From: Dendrophyllia cribrosa
Lineage: Eukaryota; Cnidaria; Anthozoa; Scleractinia; Dendrophylliidae
DNA: 64,000 nucleotides
NCBI GenBank assembly: GCA_024195265.1
Contig: JAJLRJ010000013.1
Coordinates: forward strand, 6,602,762-6,666,761
Reading direction: 5' to 3'
Part shown: positions 1-12,003 of the stretch, piece by piece
Layout of the letters: each line of letters begins with the position of its first letter
Position numbering within the stretch: position 1 is the first letter of the stretch
Translations under genes and position numbers: made by a program
Notes under the pieces: generated by a model
What the model saw: the letters and a program-made list of their open reading frames with translations, nothing else
Databases searched by the model: none
What the model was told of the DNA's origin: nothing

Positions 1-449
1 ATCTCAGCTGCATATGTCCAGACATTGCAGGCTGTGAGTATGTCTTGGCTTGACTTAGCCAGCGTGCAGTCGTCTCTTTACGCGTGAAGCAAGGAAATAT
101 GAGACGTTTGCACACAGACTATTCGTGACCAACCGTCCATCCTTTCATATATATAAAAAAGAGATACTATAGTAAATCGTCTGAAATATTGTATCAATCT
201 ATAAAAACTCGTCATGGTGACATTGGCTCTAGCTTTGAATATTACGAAAAGATGTTAATACCACGTAGCACATGAACAAATTCTGTAAATGCAATCAGAA
301 CCGATGGAGATGTTTCTTGATTTATTGAAATTAAAGCTACGTTATCGCAGACACGTAATACCGCACAGTAATGGTCCGGCACAAAACACAGTGTCTATAT
401 TTGTGGCAATACTGTCCTCAACAAATATCTTTTCCCTTCTTTCCTTCAG
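1..449 (+). other. 5' intronic sequence of receptor A
   Basis: No signal-peptide exon or other coding sequence is recognisable here. The stretch ends in a good polypyrimidine tract and acceptor (TTCCTTCAG, AG at 448-449) that opens the Ig exon. By analogy with the two complete paralogues, the 82-bp signal exon of receptor A should lie upstream of the window. Confidence 0.55.
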
Positions 450-776
450 AATACCTTGCACTCGACAAGGACCTAACGCGACAAGAAATCACTACCACTC
501 TAAGACAACCTGTCAATCTTGGTTGCTATGTCAACAAGAACACTAACTCGTCTCAGACTCCCTTTATCCCAGCTCCTACCTCACTGGTGTACAACTGGAA
601 AAAAGGCAATGATACTGTCACGCAATCTTCAAAAGCAAGAATTCACCGTAACGTTCTGGTGGTGACTCCAGAAAGGGATGAGGACTTTGGAATGTACGAG
701 TGTGATGTCACGAATGGAGTGTCGAGTACTCGATGCAAGATCGTGTTGATAAGAGGATGGAAGGATACGTCAGCTG
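450..776 (+). CDS. Receptor A, Ig-domain exon (gene 5'-partial)
   Basis: One 327-bp exon encodes one Ig-like domain: LGCY (B-strand Cys), YNW (C-strand Trp), LVVTP, then DFGMYEC (F-strand Cys with the usual D-x-G-x-Y-x-C signature). An extra Cys follows in VSSTRCKI on the G strand. It is bounded by CAG at 447-449 and the donor GTGAGT at 777, and both junctions are phase 1, so it is a symmetrical domain exon. It is 13 codons longer than the equivalent exon of receptor B because of a Ser/Pro-rich insert between the B and C strands. The product should be the extracellular domain of a type I membrane receptor. The ligand is unknown. The reading frame continues past the donor, but that part is intron. 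Confidence 0.82.
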
Positions 777-1892
777 GTGAGTGCGTTTTGCAAACTGAAT
801 TGACTTATATAGAGCGTCGTCTTTGTTTTTCAACTCCACTACTCCATCCTGCATTACTGTGTCAACCCTCAGCCCAAGACCACCCAAATTAAACATTCAA
901 GAAGAATCTCAAATTTCATTTTGCAGAATATGGACCAACAAACAGTATCATAGAAAAGAACTGCTCAACAGCTTTCATTTGAATGGTCATACTGTATGAT
1001 TTTACCCACAGACTCAAAGGTTAACCACAAAGTACTGCTCAATAGCTTACAGTCATTGAATGGTAACACTGTAGGATTTATCCAAAGACTCAAAAGTAAA
1101 AGCCACCTTGAAAAGCACATTATAAAATGCTCAAGGAAATGCGCGCTCTATGATTGGTTAAACAGAGTTCATTATAACTCGATAAAACACGCACGCGACG
1201 TAAGGTTCGTTATAACCTTTTTTATTTTATAAAAGAAATAAAAAAACTTGTTACTCGTGCATTGTTCAGTGATATAAGCACTTGGGAATTTTTAAGAACA
1301 CTCGAGAAGTGCAAATTCCTTCGTGCTTATCGTATATAACTCAACAATGCACTCGGCGCGTTTTTTATTTCTTTTAATAAACAGTACTACACGAAAGTAC
1401 TGCTCAATGGCTTTCATTTGAATGAGCACACTTTAGGATTTCATGCACAGACTCAAACGTCAGAACCACCTTGTGCAGCATAAATAAACAGCACCACAGG
1501 AAAGTAGTGCTCAGTAGCTTTCATTTGAATGATCACATTTTAGGATTTCATCCACAGACTCAAAAGTTAGAACCACCTTGTACAGCATAATAAACAGTAG
1601 CACAGGAAAGAAGTGCTCAGTAGCTTTCATTTGAATGGTCACACTTAAGGATTTATCCACAGACTCAAAAGTTAGAACCACCTTGCACAGCATAATAAAC
1701 AGTACCACAGGAAAGTACTGCTCAGTAGCTTTCATTTGAATGGTCACACTGTAGGATTTATCCACAGACTCAATAGTTAGAACCACCTCGCTTTTATACA
1801 CGCCTGCCAACTCAGCGAAGCCCTGCCGTGCGCTGTCCTGGGCTGTGGATCGAAAAGATGTTTTAAAATTGAAAGTTCTGTTTATATTCCAG
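777..1892 (+). repeat. Receptor A intron with minisatellite family M copies
   Basis: From about 940 to 1790 the intron holds copies of a repeat of roughly 75-105 bp with the landmarks GTACTGCTCAGTAGCTTTCA, TTTGAATGGTCACAC, AGGATTT, CCACAGACTCAAAAGTTAGA and (in most copies) ACCACCTTG. The array is interrupted at about 1110-1395 by an insertion containing a long imperfect hairpin, 1228-1377. The same repeat family recurs at about 6835-7330 (opposite orientation), 39055-39350 and 41995-42680. The acceptor for the next exon is TTTATATTCCAG, ending at 1892. Confidence 0.8.
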
Positions 1893-2821
1893 GAAATAAG
1901 AGAAAGAGTGAAACTGGATGTGTAAATGTTTCCGTGTTGATGCCTGTCCTGGCTGTTGCAGTTCTGTCTTGTCTTTTATTTGTCCATCTTGTCGTCAAAA
2001 GAAAAGACCCTAAAATACTTGCCCAACGACGACGTAAATCTTCGGTAGGCATAGCACATCCACATGCTGAGCAACGCACAATGTCAAGAAATTTACTCTA
2101 CAACAGTTTTGATCATGAAACACTAAACAATAACGAAAAGAAAGAGGTAGTTTCCATAGAGATGCACGTGGGGGATGGTCTCACGAGCACGCCTAGTCGG
2201 CCAGAAGACAATCCAACTGACGACCAAAGAGGTGCACGAAAATCAGGTTTTTCCAACAGTAAATCTTTTCGGCAGCATTACATGGACATGGAAGATACAG
2301 AAGTGACGTCTCAGGCATCAGAGGAGTCCAAGAATTCAAACGACAAAAGTGGATTCTACAATAAAGCCTTCAAAAACGATTCCTTCGATCTGGGCGACGG
2401 CGAGGACGCTCCCCGCGCTTCGGTAGGTTCAACCCTTAACAAAAGCAAAGGTGATGAAGATAATGCATTCTGCAATAAAACCTACAAAAACGATTCCATC
2501 GACGAAAGCGATGGCGAGGTCTTTGCAAACCCATTAGAGGAAACAGTCGGCGTCGACGAGCCTAAGCCAGGTAAAGGAAAAGGTTTCATCAACAAAATAT
2601 ACCATTCAGAGTCTATGGATCTTGATGATGGAGACGTGGAAGCTCCAGCTACGGAAGAAAGCGTCGTGGATGCAATTATGGGAGGCAAAGGGAAAGGATT
2701 CTTTAACGAAGCTTTTAAAACTGAATCTGTTGATGTGCCGGATGACAAAGTTCAAGCTCAAACTGCAGAAGAACCTCATGATGAAACTGAGCATGCGCCC
2801 GCTATAGACACTTACTTCTAA
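1893..2821 (+). CDS. Receptor A, stalk, transmembrane segment and cytoplasmic tail (last exon)
   Basis: The exon enters in phase 1 and ends at TAA (2819-2821). It encodes a short stalk ending ETGCVN, one hydrophobic membrane helix (SVLMPVLAVAVLSCLLFVHL), a basic stop-transfer (KRKDPK) and about 270 cytoplasmic residues. The tail contains about six copies of a loose unit, G-F-x-N-K-x-F-K-x-D/E-S-x-D, starting near 2087, 2243, 2348, 2465, 2582 and 2696. The second unit has HYMDMED, a YMxM motif of the kind bound by PI3-kinase p85 SH2 domains (Tyr codon at 2279-2281). In the later copies Ser replaces this Tyr. An SIEMHV motif near 2145-2162 matches SFEMHA in receptor B and AFEMQV in receptor C. 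The tail is otherwise unlike its paralogues. A signalling role is inferred. Confidence 0.85.
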
Positions 2822-2950
2822 TCCAGAGAGGTATCGATTTCGTTCTCAGAACCCGCGATCCCTTTGTTCAGCGTTATCCAACCGCTGTCCAACAGAAACG
2901 TGGGAATTGACTGCTATGATAAATTACTTTCTGTTCATTGAAAGCAGCGC

Positions 2951-2956
2951 AATAAA
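2951..2956 (+). promoter_or_regulatory. Candidate polyadenylation signal of receptor A
   Basis: AATAAA lies 130 bp after the stop codon of receptor A. The position suits a short 3' UTR; no downstream element was evaluated. Confidence 0.4.
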
Positions 2957-3436
2957 ACTGCAAGCGCACAAGTTGTCTAAATTAAAAGCTATTCACGGCC
3001 ACGCAATAATAATGAAACTCATTGGTAAACAAATATGTTGCAGGTGCCATACAAACATGGCCAACATCGCTGAACTGACTTATATAAGAAAAATCAGAAG
3101 TAAATGACCCAATTCCAGAAGTAATTCTGAGTGTACAAACTCGCTATTGTCTGTAAATATGGCGTCACAACAGTGAGGTGTGACGTCATGTAATGTTTAG
3201 TTATGCTTGTGGCCTATCAGTGATGTGTAAGCACTAAATATGAAACTGTACACCACTGTCATTTTTGGAAGCTGGCCTTCTACACAGTTCTAACTAAAGA
3301 TGTTTACTTGGGCTGCAGATGTATTGTCAAAATATATTATTCATTATTCACGATTCACTATTCACTTAATTTGGAAATGACAAATACTCTCTATGCATAT
3401 CATAGGAATTTTCGAGCTGCTTTATGCAGAAATGTC

Positions 3437-3467
<31 letters not shown>

Positions 3468-4709
3468 GTAATGTAATAGTAAGTAAAGTAAGTAATAGTA
3501 ATAAGTGAGGTTGCAAGGTTATTCCAGTTACAGTCGGAGCATTGGGCTCTATCCCAGTGAAACTAAAGAGCTACCTAGACCAACTGGACATTGACCACAG
3601 CATCAATGTTCTCCAGAAATCTGCATTGTTGGGAACAGCGCACATCCTGAGGAAAGTACTTTCTGTCTGAGGTCCTTGTTGTGACTTGACAGTTGGAACA
3701 TTTACAAGAACCCCAGAATTACTGTGCGAACTCTAGATAATAGGTAATTATAATTATAATAATAAGCATTTTATTTGCGCTTCGTGCCATCAAATAACCA
3801 TCAGCAATGCCAGTGCATTGTCAACCACGTTCAGTAAATATTGAGGCTTTCACTTTTTCTATTACTTTTTTTCTCTACTTTAAAAAAATAACAGAGACTT
3901 ATATAGCGCACATATCACATGTCTCATGGCGCTTTACATACACTTATGAGAATGAGATCGCGCGTCAGCTTATGACGTCAGCTTAAAACCTGGCTTAAGT
4001 ACACATACAATTTTAGTGGGATTAAATGAAAGTATTATTAAACGCGGTATATTTTGCTAGCGATGTATATTGTAAATAGCTCAGTTCAGATGGGTTATTC
4101 TGTTTTGGGGTTTTTGCCCTTCAGTTTGGACTTTAACTTGTCTTACTAGCTATAAATGACCTTTTGAAAACATTTTTAAACAGAGAAATGAAATCCTCGG
4201 TTAACTTTTAATCCGGGATTAGCGTTAATCGGCTTTCGAACAACCGGGCCTACTTGTTTTTTATTTTTAGTAATATTTGCGAGTTTATTAAAAACGTTAA
4301 TAAAATAGTTCATAATTTTTAAAACGTGGCTACAAAACCAAGTAATCAGTTAGTTTTGTTAGGTTAACTGTGGTTATCATAAATGGTCAAGAAGAGAATA
4401 CAGGAAACGTTCTCTAAGCGGACACTCTCAGCCTCTCGACGAACCCCTTAAGTTGAAAATGCACCCATTTTACTGTAACTGAACGCTGTGTATAATGGAC
4501 ATCTGCATGGTTCTGATCCAGACTGAGTCCGTCTAAGAGCGAGTTGATTGTACTTTAAATGGTTTATAATTAATTTAATATAAGACATGTTCGCCTCTTT
4601 GCTTTTTTGATGTATGCACTATTTTGGAACCGAGTAAATCCGAATTTTTTTTATTGTGTGAATTTGGTTAATTGTTTTGTTGTTTATGGTTGAGAATTTA
4701 TGGAAAAAG

Positions 4710-4742
<33 letters not shown>

Positions 4743-5157
4743 CAAGGCTGACAAGGGGATGGCGGTCAAAACCTCCCGCCTCCCGTACCTTTGTGTCCCT
4801 TTGTCTCCCGACTCCCGCCCCGACACACGTGTACATGTGTCATGCCATCTCATTCATGACCTATGACGTAACCTACTTGAAAAGGTTTCCAATTTCACCG
4901 GAACTAATGCGGTTTTTTTTAGCCCGAGTACGAATTTACGTTTTCTCGCATATAAAATTTTGTTTTAAGCTTCGGAGGACGTTAAATGGAAGTAAAAAAA
5001 CACTGTTGGGTTCGAGTTTTTGACTGGACAATAAGCAGTAATAAATAACGAACGCTTGCCTTTTTGAATTTCTCTCCCGCTTCCCGCCCTTTCTTCTCCC
5101 GTCTCCCGGCTCCCGTACCCCGCCCGCTCGCTGTTCTCCCGGACTCCCGCCTCCCTG
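2957..5157. other. Intergenic DNA with simple repeats
   Basis: No gene can be supported. There is an ATA/TAA microsatellite at about 3438-3468, an ATAATAATAAGCATTTTATTTG segment near 3758-3780 and a TTATATAGCGC/GGCGCTTTACATA segment near 3899-3942 that resemble 3' tails of non-LTR retroelements, and a GAT microsatellite at about 4709-4742. Short ORFs across the GAT run are low-complexity artefacts. A pyrimidine-rich tract with repeated CTCCCG/TCCCGCC motifs leads into a run of 21 C at 5158-5178. Confidence 0.5.
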
Positions 5158-5251
5158 CCCCCCCCCCCCCCCCCCCCCACTAGCAAAACACTTAAAAAAT
5201 CCGGTTTCTGACTGCCAGAAAACAAACACGACTGCCAAATGCTGTAGACTG

Positions 5252-5469
5252 TTAGCCCTCGATCACACTAGCGACATAACGACATAAGAACATGGACATA
5301 ACGACATAAAGAAAAGATCAGTTTTCGTTGTGTCTGTTTCATTATGTTCCTATTATGTCGTTATGTTGTGTTGTTCACACTGTTGACATAAAACATCGAT
5401 ATACGTCGTGTTTTAAATTTGCGTGACCTCGCCGTTATGTCGTTATATCGCTAGTGTGAACCAGGCTTA
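5252..5469. mobile_element. MITE with TAGCC/GGCTTA termini and CGACATAA subterminal repeats
   Basis: The ends are inverted: TAGCCC..CACACTAGCGACATAACGAC on the left, and its complement with TATCGCTAGTGTGAACCAGGCTTA on the right. Several copies of GACATAA lie inside both ends, as expected for transposase-binding subterminal repeats. No transposase is encoded, so it is non-autonomous. Confidence 0.65.
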
Positions 5470-6834
5470 AGAAGCAAGAGTCTGCCTCATTCAGGTCCGC
5501 TATAAAATAATTTTACAGATTTTAGATAAGGTCAGAACCAGCTTCATTTTTTTACGGCTAATGAAAAGGCTTATCTCTTGATTCAATTAAAAACACAGGA
5601 ATAGGGAAAAATATCTGCTGACGTAAGTGGAAGGTCACATGACGTCATCTTAACAATTCTAACACTGTATTGTAATTCTAGTTTCAAGTTTGGTGAAAAA
5701 AAATGGTCTGATACTGACCTATAGAAAACGCTAGAAACTACCCAAAGGGGTTTTACGAAAGGTGTCCGCCAAAGGAACAAAAGAGCTAGCCGTTTGAATT
5801 TACCTGCAAGCGGCGTCTGAACCTTGACTACCAAATAGTTTGCCATGCATTTCACAAAGTAAGAGCTTAGCCGATTCTGTAGATGAAATCGTTAAGTGTT
5901 ACCACTGAAATTAAAGCCACTAAACATTACTATCTTATGGTACAGTTCTTTTATCAGTAACTTCCAAAGATAAATCTGAGTTTCTTTTACTTTTAAGCTC
6001 AGTCAGTCTTAGCAGTGAAGAGGTTAATAGAGGTCAAGTTAACCGTATTTTACTTAGTAAATACAAAATCGAGAATTTGACGGCAGACAGTTAAATACAG
6101 TTGTCTGCTTAAATGAATGCAAGTTTGACTCCTTACTCCTTAATCACATAAAATCAGAGTAACAATTACAAATAAGTGTGCAATGTATAAACAAGAACTG
6201 ACCGTTTCAACCCAAAGCGTCCGCCTTTCGATATCCATTTAGCAGCCATTACCAACGATTCGGAACAGTACGACGTTCTCTGAACTCCTCAAACGTTTTC
6301 CGCACAAACTCAATGAAATGGAAAATCTTCAAAATCACTTTAAATTGTCATTGCATCAAAGAAAGTCAATAAAACGCACTATTAATTATGGTAGAAGGTC
6401 ATCAAATACACAAAACAAGAAGTTTATTCCTGTGGTATTGATTGATGATATTTTCGTCCGATATTCAATTAATTTTCTCTTTGCGGCCTCCACACACAAA
6501 AAAGAAACTCTTGAGCTTTATATTTGGGAAACGAAACCATTTCTCTAGGTTGGTTTGTCGTATCTTTTTAACCGATAAATGAAAAAGCGTATAATCGCTA
6601 ACCTTTCTGTGACCCTGTCTTACACACTGACTCAAGATTCACAATAGAAATACTTACATAATCTGCATAATGTTATGATCTCCAAACGTAAGAAAAGCCA
6701 CAGCGCAATATACAACAATGCCGCATTGTTACTGAACTTGACTTTTAAAATTCATTGAGAAGAGGAAAAATAAAATCTTAGATCATATGATATCTTGAAT
6801 CTGTGAGTGAAATATTTTAATATTTTAAGCCTCT
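5470..6834. other. Intergenic DNA without recognisable features
   Basis: This is AT-rich sequence between receptors A and B. The reading frames here are short, have no splice-site support and no familiar motifs. I see no gene and no strong repeat structure. Confidence 0.45.
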
Positions 6835-7330
6835 TGAGCAGCACTTTCCTGTGGTGCTGTTTATTATGCGTACAAGGTGGTTCTAACTTTTGAGTCTGTG
6901 GATGAAATATTAAAGTGTGACCATTCAAATGAACGCTACTGAGTGAGCAGTACTTTCCTGTGGTGCTGTTTACTATACTGGACAAAGCGGTTCTAACTTT
7001 TGAATCTGTGGATGAAATATTAAAGTGTGGTCATTCAAATGAAAGCTACTGGGCAGTACTTTCCTGTGGTACTGTTTATTATACTGTACAAGGTGGTTCT
7101 AACTTTTGAATCTGTGGATGAAATCCTAAAGTGTGACCATTCAAATGAAAGCTACTGAGCAGTACTTTCCTGTGGTACTGTTTATTATGCTTTACAAGGT
7201 GGTTCTAACTTTTGAATCTGTGGATGAAATATTAAAGTGTGACCATTCAAATGAAAGCTACTGAGCAGTACTTTCCTGTGGTACTGTTTATTATGCTGTA
7301 CAAGTGTGACCATTCAAATGAAAGCTCTTG
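6835..7330 (-). repeat. Minisatellite family M, reverse orientation, upstream of receptor B
   Basis: Five to six tandem units of the same family as in the receptor A intron, read on the minus strand: GAGCAGTACTTTCCTGTGGT, ACAAGGTGGTTCTAACTTTT, GAGTCTGTGGATGAAAT and GTGACCATTCAAATGAAAGC. The units are about 105 bp with modest divergence. The array ends about 415 bp before the start codon of receptor B. Confidence 0.85.
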
Positions 7331-7745
7331 AACAATACCTTCCCTACCGTACTGCTTGTTTCTAAATATTTTGAAACATGAAATTTTCCTTTTTTTTCGT
7401 CTCGATCTCAACGGCAGACTGGTATTTAATCGAACATCCGAAAGAATCTACCGCCTTCAAAGCAAAACTATGATACTTTTAAATAGCAATGACATGGTTA
7501 ATATATCTTTAACAACTGGTATAATATCGATCAATATTCTACGCAAATTGTGTTATATATAATCATTAACAATTAGACAACATAAAGAACAGTATGATTG
7601 CGTCTTGAGGCGAGTCACGAACGGTGATTAAGCAAAATCACTTCTTATTAAATATCGCTATTTATATTTGTACCAGTTTTTTTACGTTGTTTGTCGGTAT
7701 TTCAGTAAAGTTGGAAAGCAAACGCAAAGGAGGAAAATTTACATC

Positions 7746-7827
7746 ATGGAGCAATTGAGAATCTGTTTTGGTTGTGTACTTCGGTTGAAAGTATTGTTTC
7801 TTATTGCAATCTTTGCTGTATGTAACG
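7746..7827 (+). CDS. Receptor B, exon 1 (signal peptide)
   Basis: ATG at 7746 opens an 82-bp exon encoding 27 residues: a basic N-terminus, a hydrophobic core (VLFLIAIFAVC) and a split Gly codon at the donor G|GTAAGC. This is a textbook signal peptide ending at a phase-1 junction, which matches the phase-1 acceptor of the Ig exon at 12643. The first exon of receptor C has exactly the same length and phase. Joining 82, 288 and 329 nt gives an uninterrupted 232-residue protein, which is strong internal support for the model and for this start. Confidence 0.8.
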
Positions 7828-9242
7828 GTAAGCACATATCAACTACTTGGTAGAGTCAAACCCCTTGTTAACACGGACACCGAACTGGGAAACAAAGCGA
7901 CTGTTTCCATTATAATGGCGAAGCTCACATGAATTTTGGTCTTCGGGTTCACTGAAGGAAACTGTCCTTGATAAACGCCTACATTTCCATATAACAGGCT
8001 AAATTAAAAGGCTGACGTTTCAATCGAGCGCTAGCCCTTCGTCAGAGCGAATTCGAAGGGAAAGCGATCAAAACGTCAGGTTTTGAATCCCTTTACGTAA
8101 CGATAGCCAAAAAATTACCTTATCGAATCAGTTGATAACTAACGCAGCACTACAGGTCACTACAGTTTTTTTAGAAATTAACCCCTTTATAGATTTTACA
8201 GTCGGTTTGATTTGATCCTCCTTAGATCACGTGCCTAAATCGGGGTTTATTTGAATTTTTGTTTCTATTGAATCAAGTGAACTGTTCTGTTATAACAGTG
8301 TAGGTATTTTGGTCTATCCAACCTCAACTGATTATGCTTAATTATAATAGGGGTAGAATTCGCATGAATTTTGGTTTCTCCGTGCCCAATTAAGCGAAAG
8401 CTCTGTTATAATCGGAGGTTTTCGCTTTATAAAGGAATGGCTTGTTTTGAATTTGGTCTCTTCAAGACCAAATGAACCGTTTATTCTAACGAGCTATGCC
8501 GGCTCCATTATATAAAGCAGAATTTAATACTATTTATTCGGGCTTCTCCGGGACTAAGGAGCCTTTCCATAGGGGAGCAATGATTGGCGAGAGCGGCCAC
8601 TACCTCTCCGGTACCACTTTCAGTGGCCCACAAGCTCAAACGCCATCATTAGATCAGTTGGGCTCGTTGTTAGTTCTTGTCCCTGCTCCGAGCGTTTTCC
8701 CGGGGTCCGGTTTTTCTCCCTTTATGAAAATTAACATATCTAAATTTTTAAGAATTTGATCTGGAAAATGGCAGATAAAGAGCCTTTCTGTGTATATGCT
8801 ACTGCTAATTGTAATTTAGTTTGATATGTTTACGAGGTGTCCTGAAGAATGCATTTTTGCCATTCTGGAGAGTAAACCTAGATATTACTTACTGATTTAC
8901 AACACAATACACAAATGTTGTTAGCCTATTCACGCTTTGTTAAAAAGCCGGTTCAAAATAAAGTCATACATCGCTCCAGATTTTACTTCGAGTCAGCATC
9001 GCCATCGCCAGTGCATACCTTTTGCTATAAATTAAAACGCAATACTTTTATACTATGTCAGAATAATGATAAAAAAAAAAATAAACATAAAAATAAGAAG
9101 GCTCGAAAAGGTTCCTTTGTGCTAGTTGCAAATTTATTATAACAATATCGAGTTTGTTTTATTTCTTCTACTTTGTCGATTATCATATCTGCATTTTTTT
9201 CTAGTGCCCATCGGAGCAGATATCATTTTATCTTCAATTTAT
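7828..9242 (+). other. Receptor B intron 1, left part
   Basis: Intron sequence. Near 8008-8050 it holds a CGAGCGCTAGCCCTTCGTCA motif that recurs in related form near 30007-30030 (GAGCGCTAGCCCTTTGTCAG), and low-copy-looking AT-rich DNA with segments such as CTGTTATAATCGGAGG. No additional Ig exon is present: no C-x(n)-W-x(n)-D-x-G-x-Y-x-C pattern occurs in any frame I read. Confidence 0.5.
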
Positions 9243-9754
9243 TTACCACTGATTTCACTGTTACGCGACCCTTCGAATCAAAACTACTTTGAGCAATTTC
9301 AATTTACTCTGCCGTCAATCATACCTAGTAGGAGGAGTTTGTATACTCCTGATTTGCATCGGGCATATTAAATTAGTGAGCTCCTCTGGCGTTGGACGTT
9401 TTATCGGCTTCAAAAGTTTGCATCGAAAAAAATTCGACGACTAGAGATGGGGAAAACCTCCTTCAACTTCCATGGAATATTTCATTTAGATACTGGCAAA
9501 ATCGACTCCGCTGGCGAGCCGAGAAGTTTGAGCTTTTCCTGTTGTTATCAGTTACGGTCGACCGGTAATGCATCAACGGTAATAATATGCAAATGTAAAC
9601 TGACAGTATGTATGTGGAAAACGAATGTAGTAACGACGGAAAATACCAGGAGTATACAAACTCCTCCTGCTAGGTATGATTGACGCAGAGTAAATTGAAA
9701 TTGCTCAAAGTAGTTTTGATTCGAAGGGTCGCGTAACAGTGAAATCAGTGGTAA
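9243..9754. mobile_element. Foldback element with about 109-bp inverted arms
   Basis: Arms 9243-9351 and 9647-9754 are nearly perfect inverted copies (TTACCACTGATTTCACTG at the left end and its complement at the right). The spacer of about 295 bp is unique within the window. Reading frames that appear in both arms are mirror artefacts. It lies in intron 1 of receptor B. Confidence 0.8.
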
Positions 9755-10735
9755 GTCAATCTCCGTTTCTCTGGCATTTTCCACTATCTTGGTAAAATAT
9801 AACATAATTCAGGCTACATTGTTAAGTGGTATGTTAGCTCGCCGATTAAATCGAAAACCAAATATAACAGTGTTTCTTCGACGAATAACCGCCAAGTTGT
9901 CTCCACATTGTAAATGTTACTCTGCATGTATTGTGATGTGTAACACGCAGTCCAGACTGATTGGTTGGTTTATCCAATAGACAGTGAGAAAGCTTTTAAT
10001 GCTATTTTTTTTCTACCTGCCATAATCCAAATAATTTTCAATAACAAGTTATTCTGATTTTCCTCACACAGTACCGCTAGCTTAAGCATTGGACATCAAT
10101 ATGATTTTTACATAATTAATATTGACATGTTTTTTATTATTTCTCTTTCAATATTCGCAAGTCGGATTTTTTGTTTCGGTTTCTTATTTTTATCTCAGAG
10201 CTTTTTAAAATTTTAAATGTTAATTGTCAATTTATGTCAAAAAGCCTCTTGGAACATAAATAAAGTTTGCATGTATTTAATTGATTGTGTAAATATGTGT
10301 GTATGTTGTGGCACCAGTTAGTTTGTATAGTTTTATTTCCTAATGTGTGAGACACGGTTTAATTTTGTAATTATTCTACAACAACAACAACAACATCAAC
10401 AATCTTTATTTTTAAAAAAGTTAACTACAATCTGCATCTTGCAATTAAATCGGCAAAACTGCTTACCGACGTGGGACGTTAGGTTGAAACAAAAATAGTA
10501 AGCTGAGATTTTCTGCCGCATATTGTTTCGTCAAAACTAAACAAAAAATTAATATAATACTTTTACAAATTATTGACATCCATCACGCCTTTTATTACCT
10601 ATAAATACAATTAATTGCATACTTCTTTAGTACGTAATAAAGTGCATGTCTCACACATTTGAGATGAGCCTAGTTTAGTTAACAATAATTACAAGGTCAA
10701 CGTTCGATAACATCGACTGAGACCAGATTGAACAC
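9755..10735 (+). other. Receptor B intron 1, middle part
   Basis: AT-rich intron DNA. An ACAACAACAACAACATCAAC simple repeat at about 10379-10400 followed by TCTTTATTTTT suggests an antisense 3' tail of a non-LTR retroelement. Nothing else is recognisable. Confidence 0.4.
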
Positions 10736-11288
10736 CTTATTGAGAATTATATAACGGATTAACTGGTTAACTTTCAGTTGAGGTTGGGGTCAGCAGTTTA
10801 TATAGTTAAATTTAGGACTAAGCAACCCGAGAAGCTAGGTGGTACAGTGGTACGGTAGGCTATGTAAGCCTAAGCCTAGCTGAGGTCACAGGTTCAATCT
10901 TGAGTGGGGATTTTAGATTTTCTTTTTCACACTTAAAAAATTATTGAAAATAAAATTCCAAGTGTCGATGTTGTGGTTCAATTTTATCCTTGGTTCAAAT
11001 TTTATTTTTCTTTGTTTAAAACTCATTATCATACATTACCATAGCCAAAAACAAAGGAAAATAAAATTTGAACCAAGGATAAAATTGAACCACAACATCG
11101 ACACTTGGAATTTTATTTTCAATAATTTTTTAAGTGTGAAAAAGAAAATCTAAAATCCCCACTCAAGATTGAACCTGTGACCTCAGCTAGGCTCAGGCTT
11201 ACATAGCCTACCGTACCACTGTACCACCTAGCTTCTCGGGTTGCTTAGTCCTAAATTTAACTATATAAACTGTATAATTCTCAATAAG
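10736..11288. mobile_element. Large foldback with tRNA-like sequence in each arm
   Basis: The two arms (about 10736-11017 and 11048-11288) are near-perfect inverted copies around a loop of about 30 bp. The left arm carries an extra segment of about 38 bp near 10755-10792 that is absent from the right. Each arm contains a tRNA-like stretch (left 10834-10911, right 11160-11237) with an A-box-like GGTGGTACAGTGGTA and a B-box-like AGGTTCAATC, suggesting two SINE-type units joined head-to-head. Confidence 0.75.
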
Positions 11289-11328
11289 ATGTCCGACCTA
11301 CTTCACCCTATGTTACCTTATGCCTACC

Positions 11329-11510
11329 TAATAGGCCATTTCCGATTTACGTTATGCCTCGTTGTCAAAGCGAAGCTAGGTGCACAACCTTTCATATGAA
11401 AATTTTTTTTTTTTATTCAAATGCAAATAAAACTTATCTTCATATGAAAGGTTGTGCACCTAGCCTCGCTTTGAGAACGAGGCATAACGTAACTCGGAAA
11501 TGGCCTATTA
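11329..11510. mobile_element. Palindromic MITE, TAATAGGCCATTTCCG ends
   Basis: Inverted arms of about 80 bp, with ends TAATAGGCCATTTCCG and CGGAAATGGCCTATTA, surround a short A/T-rich centre. It has no coding capacity. Confidence 0.8.
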
Positions 11511-11971
11511 CAATAGACCTTTTCTCCGCCATTTTAAAAAATCAACCTCGTTCCCAGGGTCCTCCTCTTCCTACCCCCCAAGAGCGAGAGAGGAGTGACC
11601 CTGGTCTGGCCTGGTGACGTGTCTCCAGAAAAAATTCAGACTGAGGTAGGGGTCCTTCGCTTTCGATTCTTTGTCAAGATATTTTTTGTCCACTTCAAAA
11701 CGAGGCTCCCGATTTCCAACGCGAAAATAAACTCATTCCAACTTGACAGCCATGTTTCTCAGTAGTCTGCATTTTGCGATCGCTAATAGCAGTTATTCCA
11801 TAGTGCATATCATAATCATTGTTGTTAATTGTAACACGAACTTATACTAGAGATGTATTTTATTTAGGATTGTTAATTAATATTTAGGGTTTGTAAGTAG
11901 ATGATTTTCTTAAACATTGTAATGCGCAACTGAAAATGTTATATTGATATCGGCGCAATATAAGTTAATTA

Positions 11972-12002
<31 letters not shown>
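11511..12002 (+). other. Retroelement tail and ATT microsatellite
   Basis: The segment ending GATATCGGCGCAATATAAGT followed by ATT repeats (about 11969-12002) looks like the 3' end of a non-LTR retroelement or dependent SINE, which typically terminates in such a microsatellite. No frame with reverse transcriptase motifs is present. Confidence 0.35.

Positions 12003-12003
<1 letters not shown>

Noticed and set aside
1511..1810. Minus-strand 99-aa frame with repeated VVLTFESVDK
   Set aside because: Translation of the tandem minisatellite; the same peptide pattern appears wherever the repeat occurs.
4672..5023. Frames with poly-Asp or poly-Met runs
   Set aside because: They are translations of the GAT microsatellite.
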